Of a DNA stretch of 64,000 nucleotides, positions 17,322-25,274 are shown piece by piece. The DNA is taken from contig NZ_HG726023.1 in NCBI RefSeq assembly GCF_000499785.1, forward strand, positions 188,534 to 252,533, in the 5' to 3' direction. The translations under genes were made by a program, and so were the position numbers. This DNA comes from Bacteroides neonati. Lineage in GTDB: Bacteria > Bacteroidota > Bacteroidia > Bacteroidales > Bacteroidaceae. Position 1 is the stretch's first letter; each line of letters opens with the position of its first letter. The notes below the pieces were generated by a model. The model was given only the letters and a program-made list of their open reading frames with translations. It was not told the origin of the DNA and made no database searches.

Positions 17322-18362
17322 TTACGGTATGCTAATCTCTCCGGCTATCGACCGGCTCATGCGTTCGCGTACCTCTTCGGGTGCATAGCCATGCCCCAGG
17401 AGGAACATCAACTTGGTGACGGCCGATTCGGTAGTACTGTCGTATCCGCTCACCACGCCTGCCTGTAGCAACTGATAGCCAGTTTCGTATCGCTCCATCT
17501 CGACCATTCCCGCTTTGCATTGGGTGATGTTGACGATGACGATGCCCCGTTCGCTGGCTTCGCGAAGCAGTCGGGCGAACCAAACCTTGCGCGGTGCATT
17601 GCCCGAACCATAGGTTTCGAGCACTACGGCCTTCAATCCGTCGATGGAGAGCGTGGCGGCTACCACATTCTCGTGAATGCCGGGAAAGAGTTTGAGCACG
17701 GCAATGTTGGTATCTAATAGGTAATGAGGGGTAAGTACCTGACTGTCGTTGGCGGCATGGGTGACGGCGGGGTTGTATTTGATATGAATACCCGCCTCGG
17801 CCAGCAGCGGATAGTTGAACGAGCGAAAGGCGTTGAAGTTCTCGGCATTCATCTTCGTGGTGCGGTTGCCCCGCATGAGGTGATTCTCGAAGAAGATGCA
17901 CACCTCGGGCACGAGCGGATGTCCGCCCGTATCGACTGCAGCGGCAATCTCGATGCTGGTCATCAGGTTTTCCTTGCCGTCGGTACGGAGCACGCCGATG
18001 GGAAGCTGCGACCCGGTAAGAATGACCGGCTTGTTCAGCCCCTCGAGCATGAAGCTCAATGCCGAGGCTGTATAAGCCATGGTATCGGTGCCATGCAATA
18101 TGACGAAGCCGGTGTAGCGCTCGTAGTTGTCGAAGATGATGCGTACCAACTTGCGCCATGCTTCGGGCTCCATGTCCGAAGAGTCCATTGGCGGGTCGAA
18201 CTGGAGAGAGTCGATGGTAAAGGTGAACTTCTGAAGTTCGGGTATATGTTTTTGCAACTGCTCGAAGTTGAAGCTCTCGAGCGCACCGGTTTCGGCATTT
18301 TCAATCATTCCAATGGTTCCACCGGTGTATATTAACAATACGGAAGCATTTAAGGCAGTCAT
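17322..18362 (-). CDS. ansA: type I L-asparaginase
   Basis: Cytoplasmic L-asparaginase I-like amidohydrolase. The first catalytic threonine lies in YTGGTIGM near the N terminus and the second in HGTDTMAYTASAL at about residue 95. It has 346 residues from the chosen ATG at 18362 (MTALNASVLLIYTGGT). No signal peptide is apparent, which fits the type I enzyme. An upstream in-frame start at 18431 is rejected because it would run through the promoter. A TATCTTTG box lies 28 nt upstream on the minus strand. It supplies aspartate, the substrate of the divergent thrA operon. Confidence 0.92.
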   Translation of the reverse strand: MTALNASVLLIYTGGTIGMIENAETGALESFNFEQLQKHIPELQKFTFTIDSLQFDPPMDSSDMEPEAWRKLVRIIFDNYERYTGFVILHGTDTMAYTASALSFMLEGLNKPVILTGSQLPIGVLRTDGKENLMTSIEIAAAVDTGGHPLVPEVCIFFENHLMRGNRTTKMNAENFNAFRSFNYPLLAEAGIHIKYNPAVTHAANDSQVLTPHYLLDTNIAVLKLFPGIHENVVAATLSIDGLKAVVLETYGSGNAPRKVWFARLLREASERGIVIVNITQCKAGMVEMERYETGYQLLQAGVVSGYDSTTESAVTKLMFLLGHGYAPEEVRERMSRSIAGEISIP

Positions 18363-18389
18363 ACTCGTTGTTTTTGCAGATGTTTTTTG

Positions 18390-18397
18390 CAAAGATA
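18390..18397 (-). promoter_or_regulatory. -7 box of ansA
   Basis: TATCTTTG on the minus strand fits TAnnTTTG. A TTTG at 18424-18421 lies slightly too far away (23 nt) to be an ideal -33 element. Confidence 0.5.
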
Positions 18398-18526
18398 GAT
18401 ATATATCTGATAGTTCATAACAAAATGTCAAAAAAGTGTGTGCCCGTCTCGGTGAATGTTTGCGCGGTGATAATCTTTTTATCAGAAATTAATCGTAAAA
18501 AGTGATAGTTTGAATGATTTTATTGT

Positions 18527-18534
18527 TACTTTTG
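18527..18534 (+). promoter_or_regulatory. -7 box of the threonine operon
   Basis: TACTTTTG matches TAnnTTTG. It would start transcription near 18541, about 30 nt before the leader peptide and 225 nt before thrA, leaving a long regulatory 5' UTR. The TTTG at 18509-18512 is closer than the usual 19 nt. Confidence 0.6.
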
Positions 18535-18570
18535 CGACATCTTATCAAAACACCGATAGAAACCAGGACT

Positions 18571-18636
18571 ATGATGCAGTACTATCCACATACAGTCACA
18601 TCCATGTGCTCAATGACCATGACCCTTTGGGGTTGA
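18571..18636 (+). CDS. Thr/Met-rich leader peptide upstream of thrA
   Basis: A 21-codon open frame starting ATG ATG and ending TGA. It holds four Thr (ACA, ACA, ACC, ACC) and five Met codons, ending ...S-M-T-M-T-L-W-G. It lies between a promoter-like box and thrA, whose pathway makes precisely threonine and (through homoserine) methionine. ATCCAT (about 18599-18604) can pair with ATGGAT just after the stop, closing a loop around the Thr/Met codons. This is what a translation-monitoring attenuator looks like. That it is translated is inferred. Confidence 0.6.
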   Translation: MMQYYPHTVTSMCSMTMTLWG

Positions 18637-18767
18637 TGGATAGTATTTGTGTTTCTACGTGATTCACGCTTACGGAAGGTAAGCAATAAACATTTTCAAG
18701 TCATCTTATTTAAAAACATAGAACCATTGCCCGGCAAAGGGGAAGTGGTATTAAATTTATATCTGCA
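18637..18767 (+). promoter_or_regulatory. putative attenuator region between leader peptide and thrA
   Basis: It contains a GCTTAC/GTAAGC hairpin (18668-18684) and a CAAAGGG (18735-18741) complementary to CCCTTTG inside the leader peptide (18623-18629), so alternative pairings depending on leader translation are possible. A strong T-tract terminator is not obvious, so control could be translational (masking of the thrA ribosome entry region) rather than transcriptional. Confidence 0.4.
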
Positions 18768-21203
18768 ATGAAAGTAATGAAATTCGGCGGAACATCCGTA
18801 GGTTCCGTGAACAGCATTTTGAGCGTAAAGAAAATCGTTGAGTCGGCACAAGAACCGGTCATCGTCATTGTTTCTGCCTTGGGTGGCATCACCGATAAAC
18901 TAATCAATACCTCGAAGATGGCGGCAGCCGGAGACGCGGCTTACGAAGCTGAGTTCCGCGAGATCGTATACCGTCACGTAGAGATGGTCAAGGAGGTGAT
19001 TCCGGCAGGAGAGGAGCAAACCGCACTGCAACGTCAGGTGGGCGAACTGCTCAACGAGCTGAAAGACATCTTTCAGGGTATCTACCTGATTAAAGACCTT
19101 TCGGCCAAGACATCCGATACGATTGTGAGCTATGGCGAGCGGTTATCGTCGATCATTGTGGCGTGTCTTATCAAGGATGCCCGGTGGTTCGATTCGCGCA
19201 GCTTCATCAAAACAGAGTCGAAGCATACCAAGCATACGCTCGACAAGGAGCTGACCAACCAATTGATAAAGAAAACCTTCCGTGATATTCCGCAGGTGTC
19301 GCTCGTGCCGGGCTTCATCTCGTCGGACAAGCTGACGGGCGACGTCACAAACCTCGGACGTGGCGGTTCGGACTATACCGCAGCCATTATTGCTGCTGCA
19401 CTGGATGCCGACAGCCTTGAGATTTGGACCGATGTAGACGGCTTCATGACCGCCGATCCGCGCGTTATCTCTACCGCCTATACCATCAGCGAACTGAGCT
19501 ACGTTGAGGCGATGGAGCTGTGTAACTTCGGTGCCAAGGTGGTGTATCCGCCTACCATCTATCCGGTGTGCCATAAGAACATCCCGATCCTTATCAAGAA
19601 TACCTTCAACCCAGAAGGAGCCGGAACGGTGATTAAGAAAACTGTCGATAGCTCTCGTTGCAAGGCGATCAAGGGTATTTCGTCGATCAACGACACGAGC
19701 CTGATTACCGTGCAGGGACTCGGTATGGTGGGCGTGATCGGGGTTAACTACCGCATCTTTAAGGCATTGGCCAAGAATGGCATCAGTGTGTTCTTGGTGT
19801 CGCAGGCCTCGTCGGAAAACAGTACCTCGATCGGTGTGCGCAATGCCGATGCCGATCTGGCGTGCGAGATGCTCAACGAGGAGTTCGAGAAAGAGATCGA
19901 GATGGGAGAGATATCGCCCATACTCGCCGAGAAGAATCTGGCTACGGTAGCCATCGTAGGCGAGAATATGAAGCATACGCCCGGCATTGCCGGCAAGCTG
20001 TTCGGAACGCTGGGGCGCAACGGTATCAACGTCATCGCCTGTGCGCAGGGGGCTTCGGAGACGAACATCTCGTTCGTGGTCGATAGCAAGTCGTTGCGCA
20101 AGTCGCTCAACGTTATTCACGATTCGTTCTTCCTCTCCGAGTATCAGGTACTGAACCTCTTCATCTGCGGAGTGGGTACGGTAGGGGGCAGCCTGATCGA
20201 ACAGATTCGCCAGCAACAACAGAAACTCAAGCAGGAGAACGGGCTGAAGCTGCACGTGGTCGGTATCGCCGATGCCGAGCGCGCCATGTTCAGCCGTGCC
20301 GGATTCGATCTGGCCAACTACCGCGAAGAGCTTAAAGAGAAGGGCGAACCGAGCACCATCGAAACCCTGCGCGACGAGATTATCGGCATGAACATCTTCA
20401 ATTCCGTATTCGTAGACTGTACCGCCAGTGCAGGCGTGGCATCGCTCTATAAGGAGCTGCTCGACCACAACGTGTCGGTCGTAGCTGCCAATAAGATTGC
20501 CGCCTCGTCGGCCTATGACAACTACCGCGAACTCAAACAGATTGCCCGCCTGCGCGGTGTCAAGTTCCTGTTCGAGACCAATGTAGGAGCGGGATTGCCC
20601 ATCATCAACACCATCAACGACCTGATTCATAGCGGCGACAAGATCTTGAAGATCGAAGCCGTGCTGTCGGGCACACTCAACTACATCTTCAATAAGATCA
20701 GTGCCGACATCCCCTTCAGCCGCACCATCAAGATGGCGCAGGAAGAGCGTTACTCGGAGCCCGATCCACGTATCGACCTAAGCGGTAAGGACGTGATCCG
20801 CAAGCTCGTGATCTTGGCGCGTGAGGCCGGATACCGCCTCGAACAGGAGGATGTGGAGAAGAATCTCTTCGTGCCTGCCGACTTCTTCGAGGGTACACTC
20901 GATGCCTTCTGGCAGCGTGTGCCCAGCCTCGATGCCGACTTCGAAGCCCGCCGCCAAGTGCTCGAAAGCGAACACAAACACTGGCGGTTCGTGGCGAAGC
21001 TGGAGAATGGAAAAGCCTCGGTCGGCTTGCAGGAGGTAGACCGCAACCATCCGTTCTACGGACTGGAGGGAAGCAACAACATCATTCTGCTGACCACCGA
21101 ACGCTATAAAGAGTACCCGATGATGATTCAGGGATACGGTGCCGGAGCCGGAGTGACGGCCGCGGGCGTATTTGCCGACATCATGAGTATTGCCAATGTG
21201 TAA
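18768..21203 (+). CDS. thrA: bifunctional aspartokinase / homoserine dehydrogenase
   Basis: Catalyses the first and third steps of the aspartate pathway to threonine and methionine. The 811-residue fusion starts with the aspartokinase motif M-K-V-M-K-F-G-G-T-S-V-G-S. It has two ACT regulatory segments (about 300-455, e.g. VQGLGMVGVIGVNYRIF and VAIVGENMKHTPGIAGKLF). The C-terminal homoserine dehydrogenase shows NAD-binding G-V-G-T-V-G-G-S (about 465) and the catalytic region N-K-I-A-A-S ... GAGLPIINTINDLIHSGD. It is first gene of thrA-apgM-thrC with gaps of 15 bp each. Feedback control through ACT domains is expected for the family. Confidence 0.97.
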   Translation: MKVMKFGGTSVGSVNSILSVKKIVESAQEPVIVIVSALGGITDKLINTSKMAAAGDAAYEAEFREIVYRHVEMVKEVIPAGEEQTALQRQVGELLNELKDIFQGIYLIKDLSAKTSDTIVSYGERLSSIIVACLIKDARWFDSRSFIKTESKHTKHTLDKELTNQLIKKTFRDIPQVSLVPGFISSDKLTGDVTNLGRGGSDYTAAIIAAALDADSLEIWTDVDGFMTADPRVISTAYTISELSYVEAMELCNFGAKVVYPPTIYPVCHKNIPILIKNTFNPEGAGTVIKKTVDSSRCKAIKGISSINDTSLITVQGLGMVGVIGVNYRIFKALAKNGISVFLVSQASSENSTSIGVRNADADLACEMLNEEFEKEIEMGEISPILAEKNLATVAIVGENMKHTPGIAGKLFGTLGRNGINVIACAQGASETNISFVVDSKSLRKSLNVIHDSFFLSEYQVLNLFICGVGTVGGSLIEQIRQQQQKLKQENGLKLHVVGIADAERAMFSRAGFDLANYREELKEKGEPSTIETLRDEIIGMNIFNSVFVDCTASAGVASLYKELLDHNVSVVAANKIAASSAYDNYRELKQIARLRGVKFLFETNVGAGLPIINTINDLIHSGDKILKIEAVLSGTLNYIFNKISADIPFSRTIKMAQEERYSEPDPRIDLSGKDVIRKLVILAREAGYRLEQEDVEKNLFVPADFFEGTLDAFWQRVPSLDADFEARRQVLESEHKHWRFVAKLENGKASVGLQEVDRNHPFYGLEGSNNIILLTTERYKEYPMMIQGYGAGAGVTAAGVFADIMSIANV

Positions 21204-21218
21204 CTAAATCGAACGTGA

Positions 21219-22433
21219 ATGAAACATATCATTATTCTCGGTGACGGAATGGCCGACTGGCCTGTTCCGTCGCTGGGCAACCAAACCCTGTTGCAACACG
21301 CCCACACGCCGAACATGGATCGGCTGGCGCGGCTGGGACGCAACGGGATGCTCACCACCGTAGCCCCCGGCTTTCACCCCGGTAGCGAGGTAGCCAATCT
21401 GTCGGTGCTGGGCTACGACCTGCCTACGGTGTACGAAGGACGCGGCCCGCTCGAAGCCGCCAGCATCGGTGTGGAGCTGCAACCGGGCGAGATGGCCATG
21501 CGCTGCAACCTCGTCTGCATCGAAGGCGAGCTACTCAAGAACCACTCTGCCGGACACATCACCACCGCAGAGGCAGACATCCTCATCCGATACTTGCAAG
21601 AAGAGTTGGGCGACGACCGCGTGCGCTTCCACACCGGTGTGCAGTACCGCCACCTGCTGGTCGTTAAAGGCGGCAACAAACAGCTCGACTGCACCCCGCC
21701 CCACGATGTGCCGTTGAAACCCTTCGCCCCGCTGATGGTTAAACCCCTTGCGAGCGAGGCCGAAGAGACTGCCGCGTGCATCAACGACCTCATCCTGCGC
21801 TCGCAAGCGCTGCTCGCCAACCACCCCGTCAACCTTGCGCGTGTGGCGGCAGGCAAAGACCCTGCCAACAGCATCTGGCCGTGGAGTCCCGGCTACCGTC
21901 CGCAGATGGTGCGCCTGAGCGAAACCTTTCCGCAGATCAAGCGCGGTGCGGTGATCTCGGCTGTCGATCTCATCAACGGAATCGGCGTGTATGCCGGTCT
22001 GCGACGCATCGACGTAGAGGGTGCTACGGGATTGTATGACACCAACTACGAGAACAAGCTCGCCGCCGCCCTCGATGCCCTGCGCACCGACGACTTTGTG
22101 TACCTGCACATCGAGGCTAGCGACGAGGCGGGACATGAAGGCGACATCGACCTGAAGCTGCGCACCATCGAGAACCTCGACCGACGCATCGTAGGGCCGC
22201 TGCTCGATGCCCTCACCCAATGGAGCGAACCTGTGGCCGTGGCCCTGCTGCCCGACCATCCTACGCCCTGCGCCCTGCGCACGCATACGTCCGACCCTGT
22301 GCCCTTCGCCCTCTGGCATCCCGGCATCGAGCCCGACGAGGTGCAGACCTACGACGAACTTGCCGCGCGCAACGGAGCGTGCGGATGGCTGAAAGAGGCC
22401 GAATTTATCAACCTATTCATCAACAACGAATAA
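21219..22433 (+). CDS. ApgM-type cofactor-independent phosphoglycerate mutase, proposed homoserine kinase
   Basis: A 404-residue alkaline-phosphatase-superfamily protein with the archaeal-type iPGM start I-I-L-G-D-G-M-A-D-W (metal-binding Asp) and G-F-H-P-G-S-E-V-A-N-L-S-V-L-G-Y containing the nucleophile Ser region. Late metal ligands are in EASDEAGHEGD and L-L-P-D-H-P-T-P. It sits between thrA and thrC exactly where homoserine kinase (thrB) is expected, and no GHMP-type ThrB is present in this operon. This family-in-context is known as a proposed homoserine kinase. The activity is inferred from position. Confidence 0.85.
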   Translation: MKHIIILGDGMADWPVPSLGNQTLLQHAHTPNMDRLARLGRNGMLTTVAPGFHPGSEVANLSVLGYDLPTVYEGRGPLEAASIGVELQPGEMAMRCNLVCIEGELLKNHSAGHITTAEADILIRYLQEELGDDRVRFHTGVQYRHLLVVKGGNKQLDCTPPHDVPLKPFAPLMVKPLASEAEETAACINDLILRSQALLANHPVNLARVAAGKDPANSIWPWSPGYRPQMVRLSETFPQIKRGAVISAVDLINGIGVYAGLRRIDVEGATGLYDTNYENKLAAALDALRTDDFVYLHIEASDEAGHEGDIDLKLRTIENLDRRIVGPLLDALTQWSEPVAVALLPDHPTPCALRTHTSDPVPFALWHPGIEPDEVQTYDELAARNGACGWLKEAEFINLFINNE

Positions 22434-22448
22434 CAACCTCTACTCCTC

Positions 22449-23750
22449 ATGAACTACTACAGCACCAACCACCAAGCCCCCATCGCCTCGCTCAGAGAAG
22501 CAGTGGTCAAGGGATTGGCTTCCGATAAGGGGCTATTCATGCCCACAACGATCAAACCCCTGCCACAGGAGTTTTTCGACACGATCGACACCCTCTCGTT
22601 TCAAGAGATAGCCTGCCGCGTGGCGGATGCCTTCTTTGGCGACGACCTGCCCGAAGAGACCCTGCGCGAGATCGTCTGCGATACCCTTTCGTTCGACGTG
22701 CCCCTCGTACCCGTCACCCACCGCATCTACGCCCTCGAACTCTTTCACGGGCCTACGCTGGCGTTCAAAGACGTCGGGGCGCGCTTCATGGCGCGGTTGC
22801 TGGGCTACTATATTAAGAAGGAGGGACAGACGAAGGTCAACGTCCTCGCCGCCACCTCGGGCGATACGGGCAGTGCCGTTGCCAACGGGTTTCTGGGCGT
22901 AGAGGGCATCCACGTCTACGTGCTTTACCCCAAGGGGAAGGTGAGCGAGATACAGGAGAAGCAGTTCGCCACGCTGGGGCAGAACATTACGGCGTTGGAG
23001 GTCGACGGCACGTTCGACGACTGTCAGGCACTCGTCAAGTCCGCCTTCATGGATGCCGAGCTCAACGAACACCTGCTGCTCACCAGTGCCAACTCCATCA
23101 ACGTGGCGCGCTTCCTGCCGCAGGCCTTCTATTACTTCTACGCCTACGCGCAGCTCAAACGGTTGGGAAAGGCGGAGAACGTCGTATTCAGCGTGCCCAG
23201 CGGCAACTTCGGCAACCTCACCGCCGGGCTCTTTGCCCGCCGCATGGGGCTTCCGGTCAAACGGTTCATCGCTGCCAACAACCGCAACGACATCTTCTAC
23301 CAATACCTGCATACGGGCGAGTACCGCCCCCGTGCCTCGGTGACGACCGTTGCCAATGCCATGGACGTAGGCGACCCGAGCAATTTTGCCCGCGTGCTGG
23401 CACTCTACGAGGGTTCGCACGAAGCCATCCGAGCCGACGTCAGCGGCGAAACCTATACCGACGAGCAGATCTGCCACACGGTGAAAGAGACGTGGGAGCT
23501 CTTCGGCTACCTGCTCGACCCCCACGGAGCGTGCGCCTATCGGGCGCTGCAACACGATTTGCGGTCGGGCGAGACGGGCGTACTGCTCGAAACGGCACAC
23601 CCCGCCAAGTTCCTCGAAACGGTCGAGGGCATCATCGGGGAGCCCGTTGCCGTGCCCGAAAAGCTGCAAGCCTTCCTTGGGCGCGAGAAGCAGAGCGTGC
23701 CGCTCTCGAAGGCGTTTGCCGACTTCAAACAGTATTTGCTGGCGCGTTGA
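22449..23750 (+). CDS. thrC: threonine synthase
   Basis: PLP enzyme converting O-phosphohomoserine to threonine. The start MNYYSTNHQAP is family-typical. The PLP lysine is K107 in HGPTLAFKDVGARFM, the phosphate-binding loop is ATSGDTGSAV, and VPSGNFGN is present. It has 433 residues and is the last gene of the threonine operon, with tandem hairpins and a strong terminator directly downstream. Confidence 0.96.
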   Translation: MNYYSTNHQAPIASLREAVVKGLASDKGLFMPTTIKPLPQEFFDTIDTLSFQEIACRVADAFFGDDLPEETLREIVCDTLSFDVPLVPVTHRIYALELFHGPTLAFKDVGARFMARLLGYYIKKEGQTKVNVLAATSGDTGSAVANGFLGVEGIHVYVLYPKGKVSEIQEKQFATLGQNITALEVDGTFDDCQALVKSAFMDAELNEHLLLTSANSINVARFLPQAFYYFYAYAQLKRLGKAENVVFSVPSGNFGNLTAGLFARRMGLPVKRFIAANNRNDIFYQYLHTGEYRPRASVTTVANAMDVGDPSNFARVLALYEGSHEAIRADVSGETYTDEQICHTVKETWELFGYLLDPHGACAYRALQHDLRSGETGVLLETAHPAKFLETVEGIIGEPVAVPEKLQAFLGREKQSVPLSKAFADFKQYLLAR

Positions 23751-23798
23751 GGGGAGATGCATCCGCAGTTGGCAGATTCTCTTTCTTAAACAAACTCA

Positions 23799-23900
23799 GG
23801 TAGGAGCTGCGATGCTCCTACCATCAGCCTTAGGGTGAGGTAGGATCACCTATACCTTGATGTACCATCACCCTTACCTTGATGGTACATCAGTCCTACC
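23799..23900 (+). repeat. tandem hairpins after thrC
   Basis: Three nested perfect inverted pairs are present. GGTAGGAGC (23799-23807) pairs with GCTCCTACC (23814-23822). TGATGTACCATCA (23858-23870) pairs with TGATGGTACATCA (23880-23892). An outer GGTAGGA (23839-23845) pairs with TCCTACC (23894-23900). No gene is seen in 23751-24021. Confidence 0.6.
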
Positions 23901-23905
23901 CTTTT

Positions 23906-23951
23906 CTATCCCCCCTGTACAGATAGCTGTAGAGGGGGGATAGCTTTTTTT
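23906..23951 (+). terminator. intrinsic terminator of the threonine operon
   Basis: CTATCCCCCCT pairs perfectly with AGGGGGGATAG (11 bp). After one mismatch the stem continues as TACAG/CTGTA with an ATAG loop. It is followed by CTTTTTTT. Confidence 0.92.
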
Positions 23952-24021
23952 AGGGTGATGGTTAAAATGTTCTACAAAAACGGTTGGGTAGAAGATCGAT
24001 CTGTTATCGAGGAGATGAGGC

Positions 24022-24654
24022 TTAACGCCCCTCGTCGTGCGTCTGAAAGAGAAGATAATAGCCCGTAGCGCAGATGGTGAGCTGCGTTTGGGTCGACTCG
24101 TTGAGTGTGCCCTGCCACCAGCGGTCGAAGTCGCTGAGGGGATAGATCAGCCCTTCGCTCCGCAGCCCCGTAGCTCCGAAGTTGAAGAGAGACACCTGCT
24201 GCCCCGGGTGCGAGGCAAATGTGCGCGTGCCGCAGGCGGGGGTGAAGATGCCGTAGTCGGTCACCATCACCACTTCGAGCCCCTGACGGCTATACTCCAT
24301 CAGCAGACTGATGTTGCCCAGCGTATGATCCTCGCGCTTGCCCGTAGCACCGAGGATGGCGATGCGCCTCATCCCCCGTTCGTGCAGAAAAGCAATCGCC
24401 TTCGTCTGGTCGTTCGTCTCCTGATCGGCTACGGGGTGAAAGAACCCCTCCGCTGCCGCGCGGTACTCAACGGAAAGCGAGTCGCCATCGCCTACAATGG
24501 CATCGGGACGGAAGCCGCGAGCCAGGTATTCGTTTGCCGCCCCGTCGCAACACACCACGTAGGGGGCATTGTGCAAGATGGCCAGCGGAGTGGCGTGGGT
24601 CGGGAAATCGCCGTTGGCAAGCACCACGGCATCGAAGTCGGAGGTAGTTTTCAT
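24022..24654 (-). CDS. thiamine pyrophosphokinase
   Basis: Converts salvaged thiamine to TPP. It has 210 residues from the ATG at 24654, which overlaps the PnuT stop (ATGA). Family motifs in order: VCCDGAANEYL, I-V-G-D-G-D-S-L-S, DQETNDQTKAIAFL and GATGKREDHTLGNISLL, which are the ATP/Mg and thiamine site residues. It is last gene of a TPP-riboswitch-controlled operon, so import (receptor, PnuT) and trapping by pyrophosphorylation are encoded together. Confidence 0.95.
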   Translation of the reverse strand: MKTTSDFDAVVLANGDFPTHATPLAILHNAPYVVCCDGAANEYLARGFRPDAIVGDGDSLSVEYRAAAEGFFHPVADQETNDQTKAIAFLHERGMRRIAILGATGKREDHTLGNISLLMEYSRQGLEVVMVTDYGIFTPACGTRTFASHPGQQVSLFNFGATGLRSEGLIYPLSDFDRWWQGTLNESTQTQLTICATGYYLLFQTHDEGR

Positions 24655-25205
24655 ATCATCAATCGTTTCCATTTGTAATAACCGAACAGGGCAATAACCG
24701 CATACAGCCCGTAGAGCGTGGCGGTGAAGGGCAGCTCTTTGTAGAAGTAGAGGCCGCAGCACACCACGTCGACCGCTATCCAGACCACCCACTGCTCAAG
24801 GTATTTCTGTGCCAGCATCCACATTCCGACGATGCTCAGGGCGGTGGTGAACGAGTCGAGCCACGGCACGGTGCTGTCGGTAAAGTCGATCAGCAGCCAC
24901 GCGATGGCGAAGAAGGAGGCCGCGAACACCCCCGTCAGCGGCAAGTAGCGGCGCAGGGGCATACGCGTGATGGGCAGTTGTTGCGATGCCCGGTGCCCGT
25001 ATCGCCATCGCCACCAGCCGTACACGGCCGCCAGCAGATAGTAAACGTTGATGCCTACATCGGCATACAGCCCGGCATCGTAGTAAACGAAGAGGTAGAT
25101 GGCAGGCATCACCATCCCCGCTATCCAGAGATGGATGCTGGCGCGGTATTCGAGCCAGAGGTAGACGAGGCCGACGAGCGTGCCGATTATTTCGAGGTAA
25201 TTCAT
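24651..25205 (-). CDS. pnuT: PnuC-family vitamin transporter, probably PnuT (thiamine)
   Basis: A 184-residue, seven-helix inner-membrane facilitator of the PnuC family. Conserved W-L-E-Y-R and Y-G-W-W-R-W and a late W-I-A-V-D-V-V are seen. Family members carry nicotinamide riboside, thiamine or riboflavin. Its place between a TPP-riboswitch-controlled receptor and thiamine pyrophosphokinase makes thiamine the best inference. The start at 25205 (MNYLEIIGTL) is chosen because the longer frame would include the intercistronic hairpin. Confidence 0.88.
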   Translation of the reverse strand: MNYLEIIGTLVGLVYLWLEYRASIHLWIAGMVMPAIYLFVYYDAGLYADVGINVYYLLAAVYGWWRWRYGHRASQQLPITRMPLRRYLPLTGVFAASFFAIAWLLIDFTDSTVPWLDSFTTALSIVGMWMLAQKYLEQWVVWIAVDVVCCGLYFYKELPFTATLYGLYAVIALFGYYKWKRLMI

Positions 25206-25243
25206 CCGGTTGTTTCGTTCTTTTGTTTCATTCAGATCATCAT

Positions 25244-25267
25244 CCGCACGGGAACTTCCCCGTGCGG
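25244..25267 (-). repeat. intercistronic hairpin between thiamine receptor and PnuT
   Basis: CCGCACGGG (25244-25252) and CCCGTGCGG (25259-25267) form a perfect 9-bp GC-rich stem with a 6-nt loop, 7 bp after the receptor stop. No T-run follows on the minus strand, so attenuation or mRNA stabilisation is more likely than termination. Confidence 0.6.
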
Positions 25268-25274
25268 GAAGCAC

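Noticed and set aside
19143-20630. 495-codon open frame antisense to thrA
   Set aside because: Shadow of a high-GC coding region; composition rich in Arg/Gln/His/Gly with no family features.
22533-23762. 409-codon open frame antisense to thrC
   Set aside because: It mirrors the GC-rich thrC coding strand, has no recognisable domain, and thrC itself is a clear full-length enzyme.
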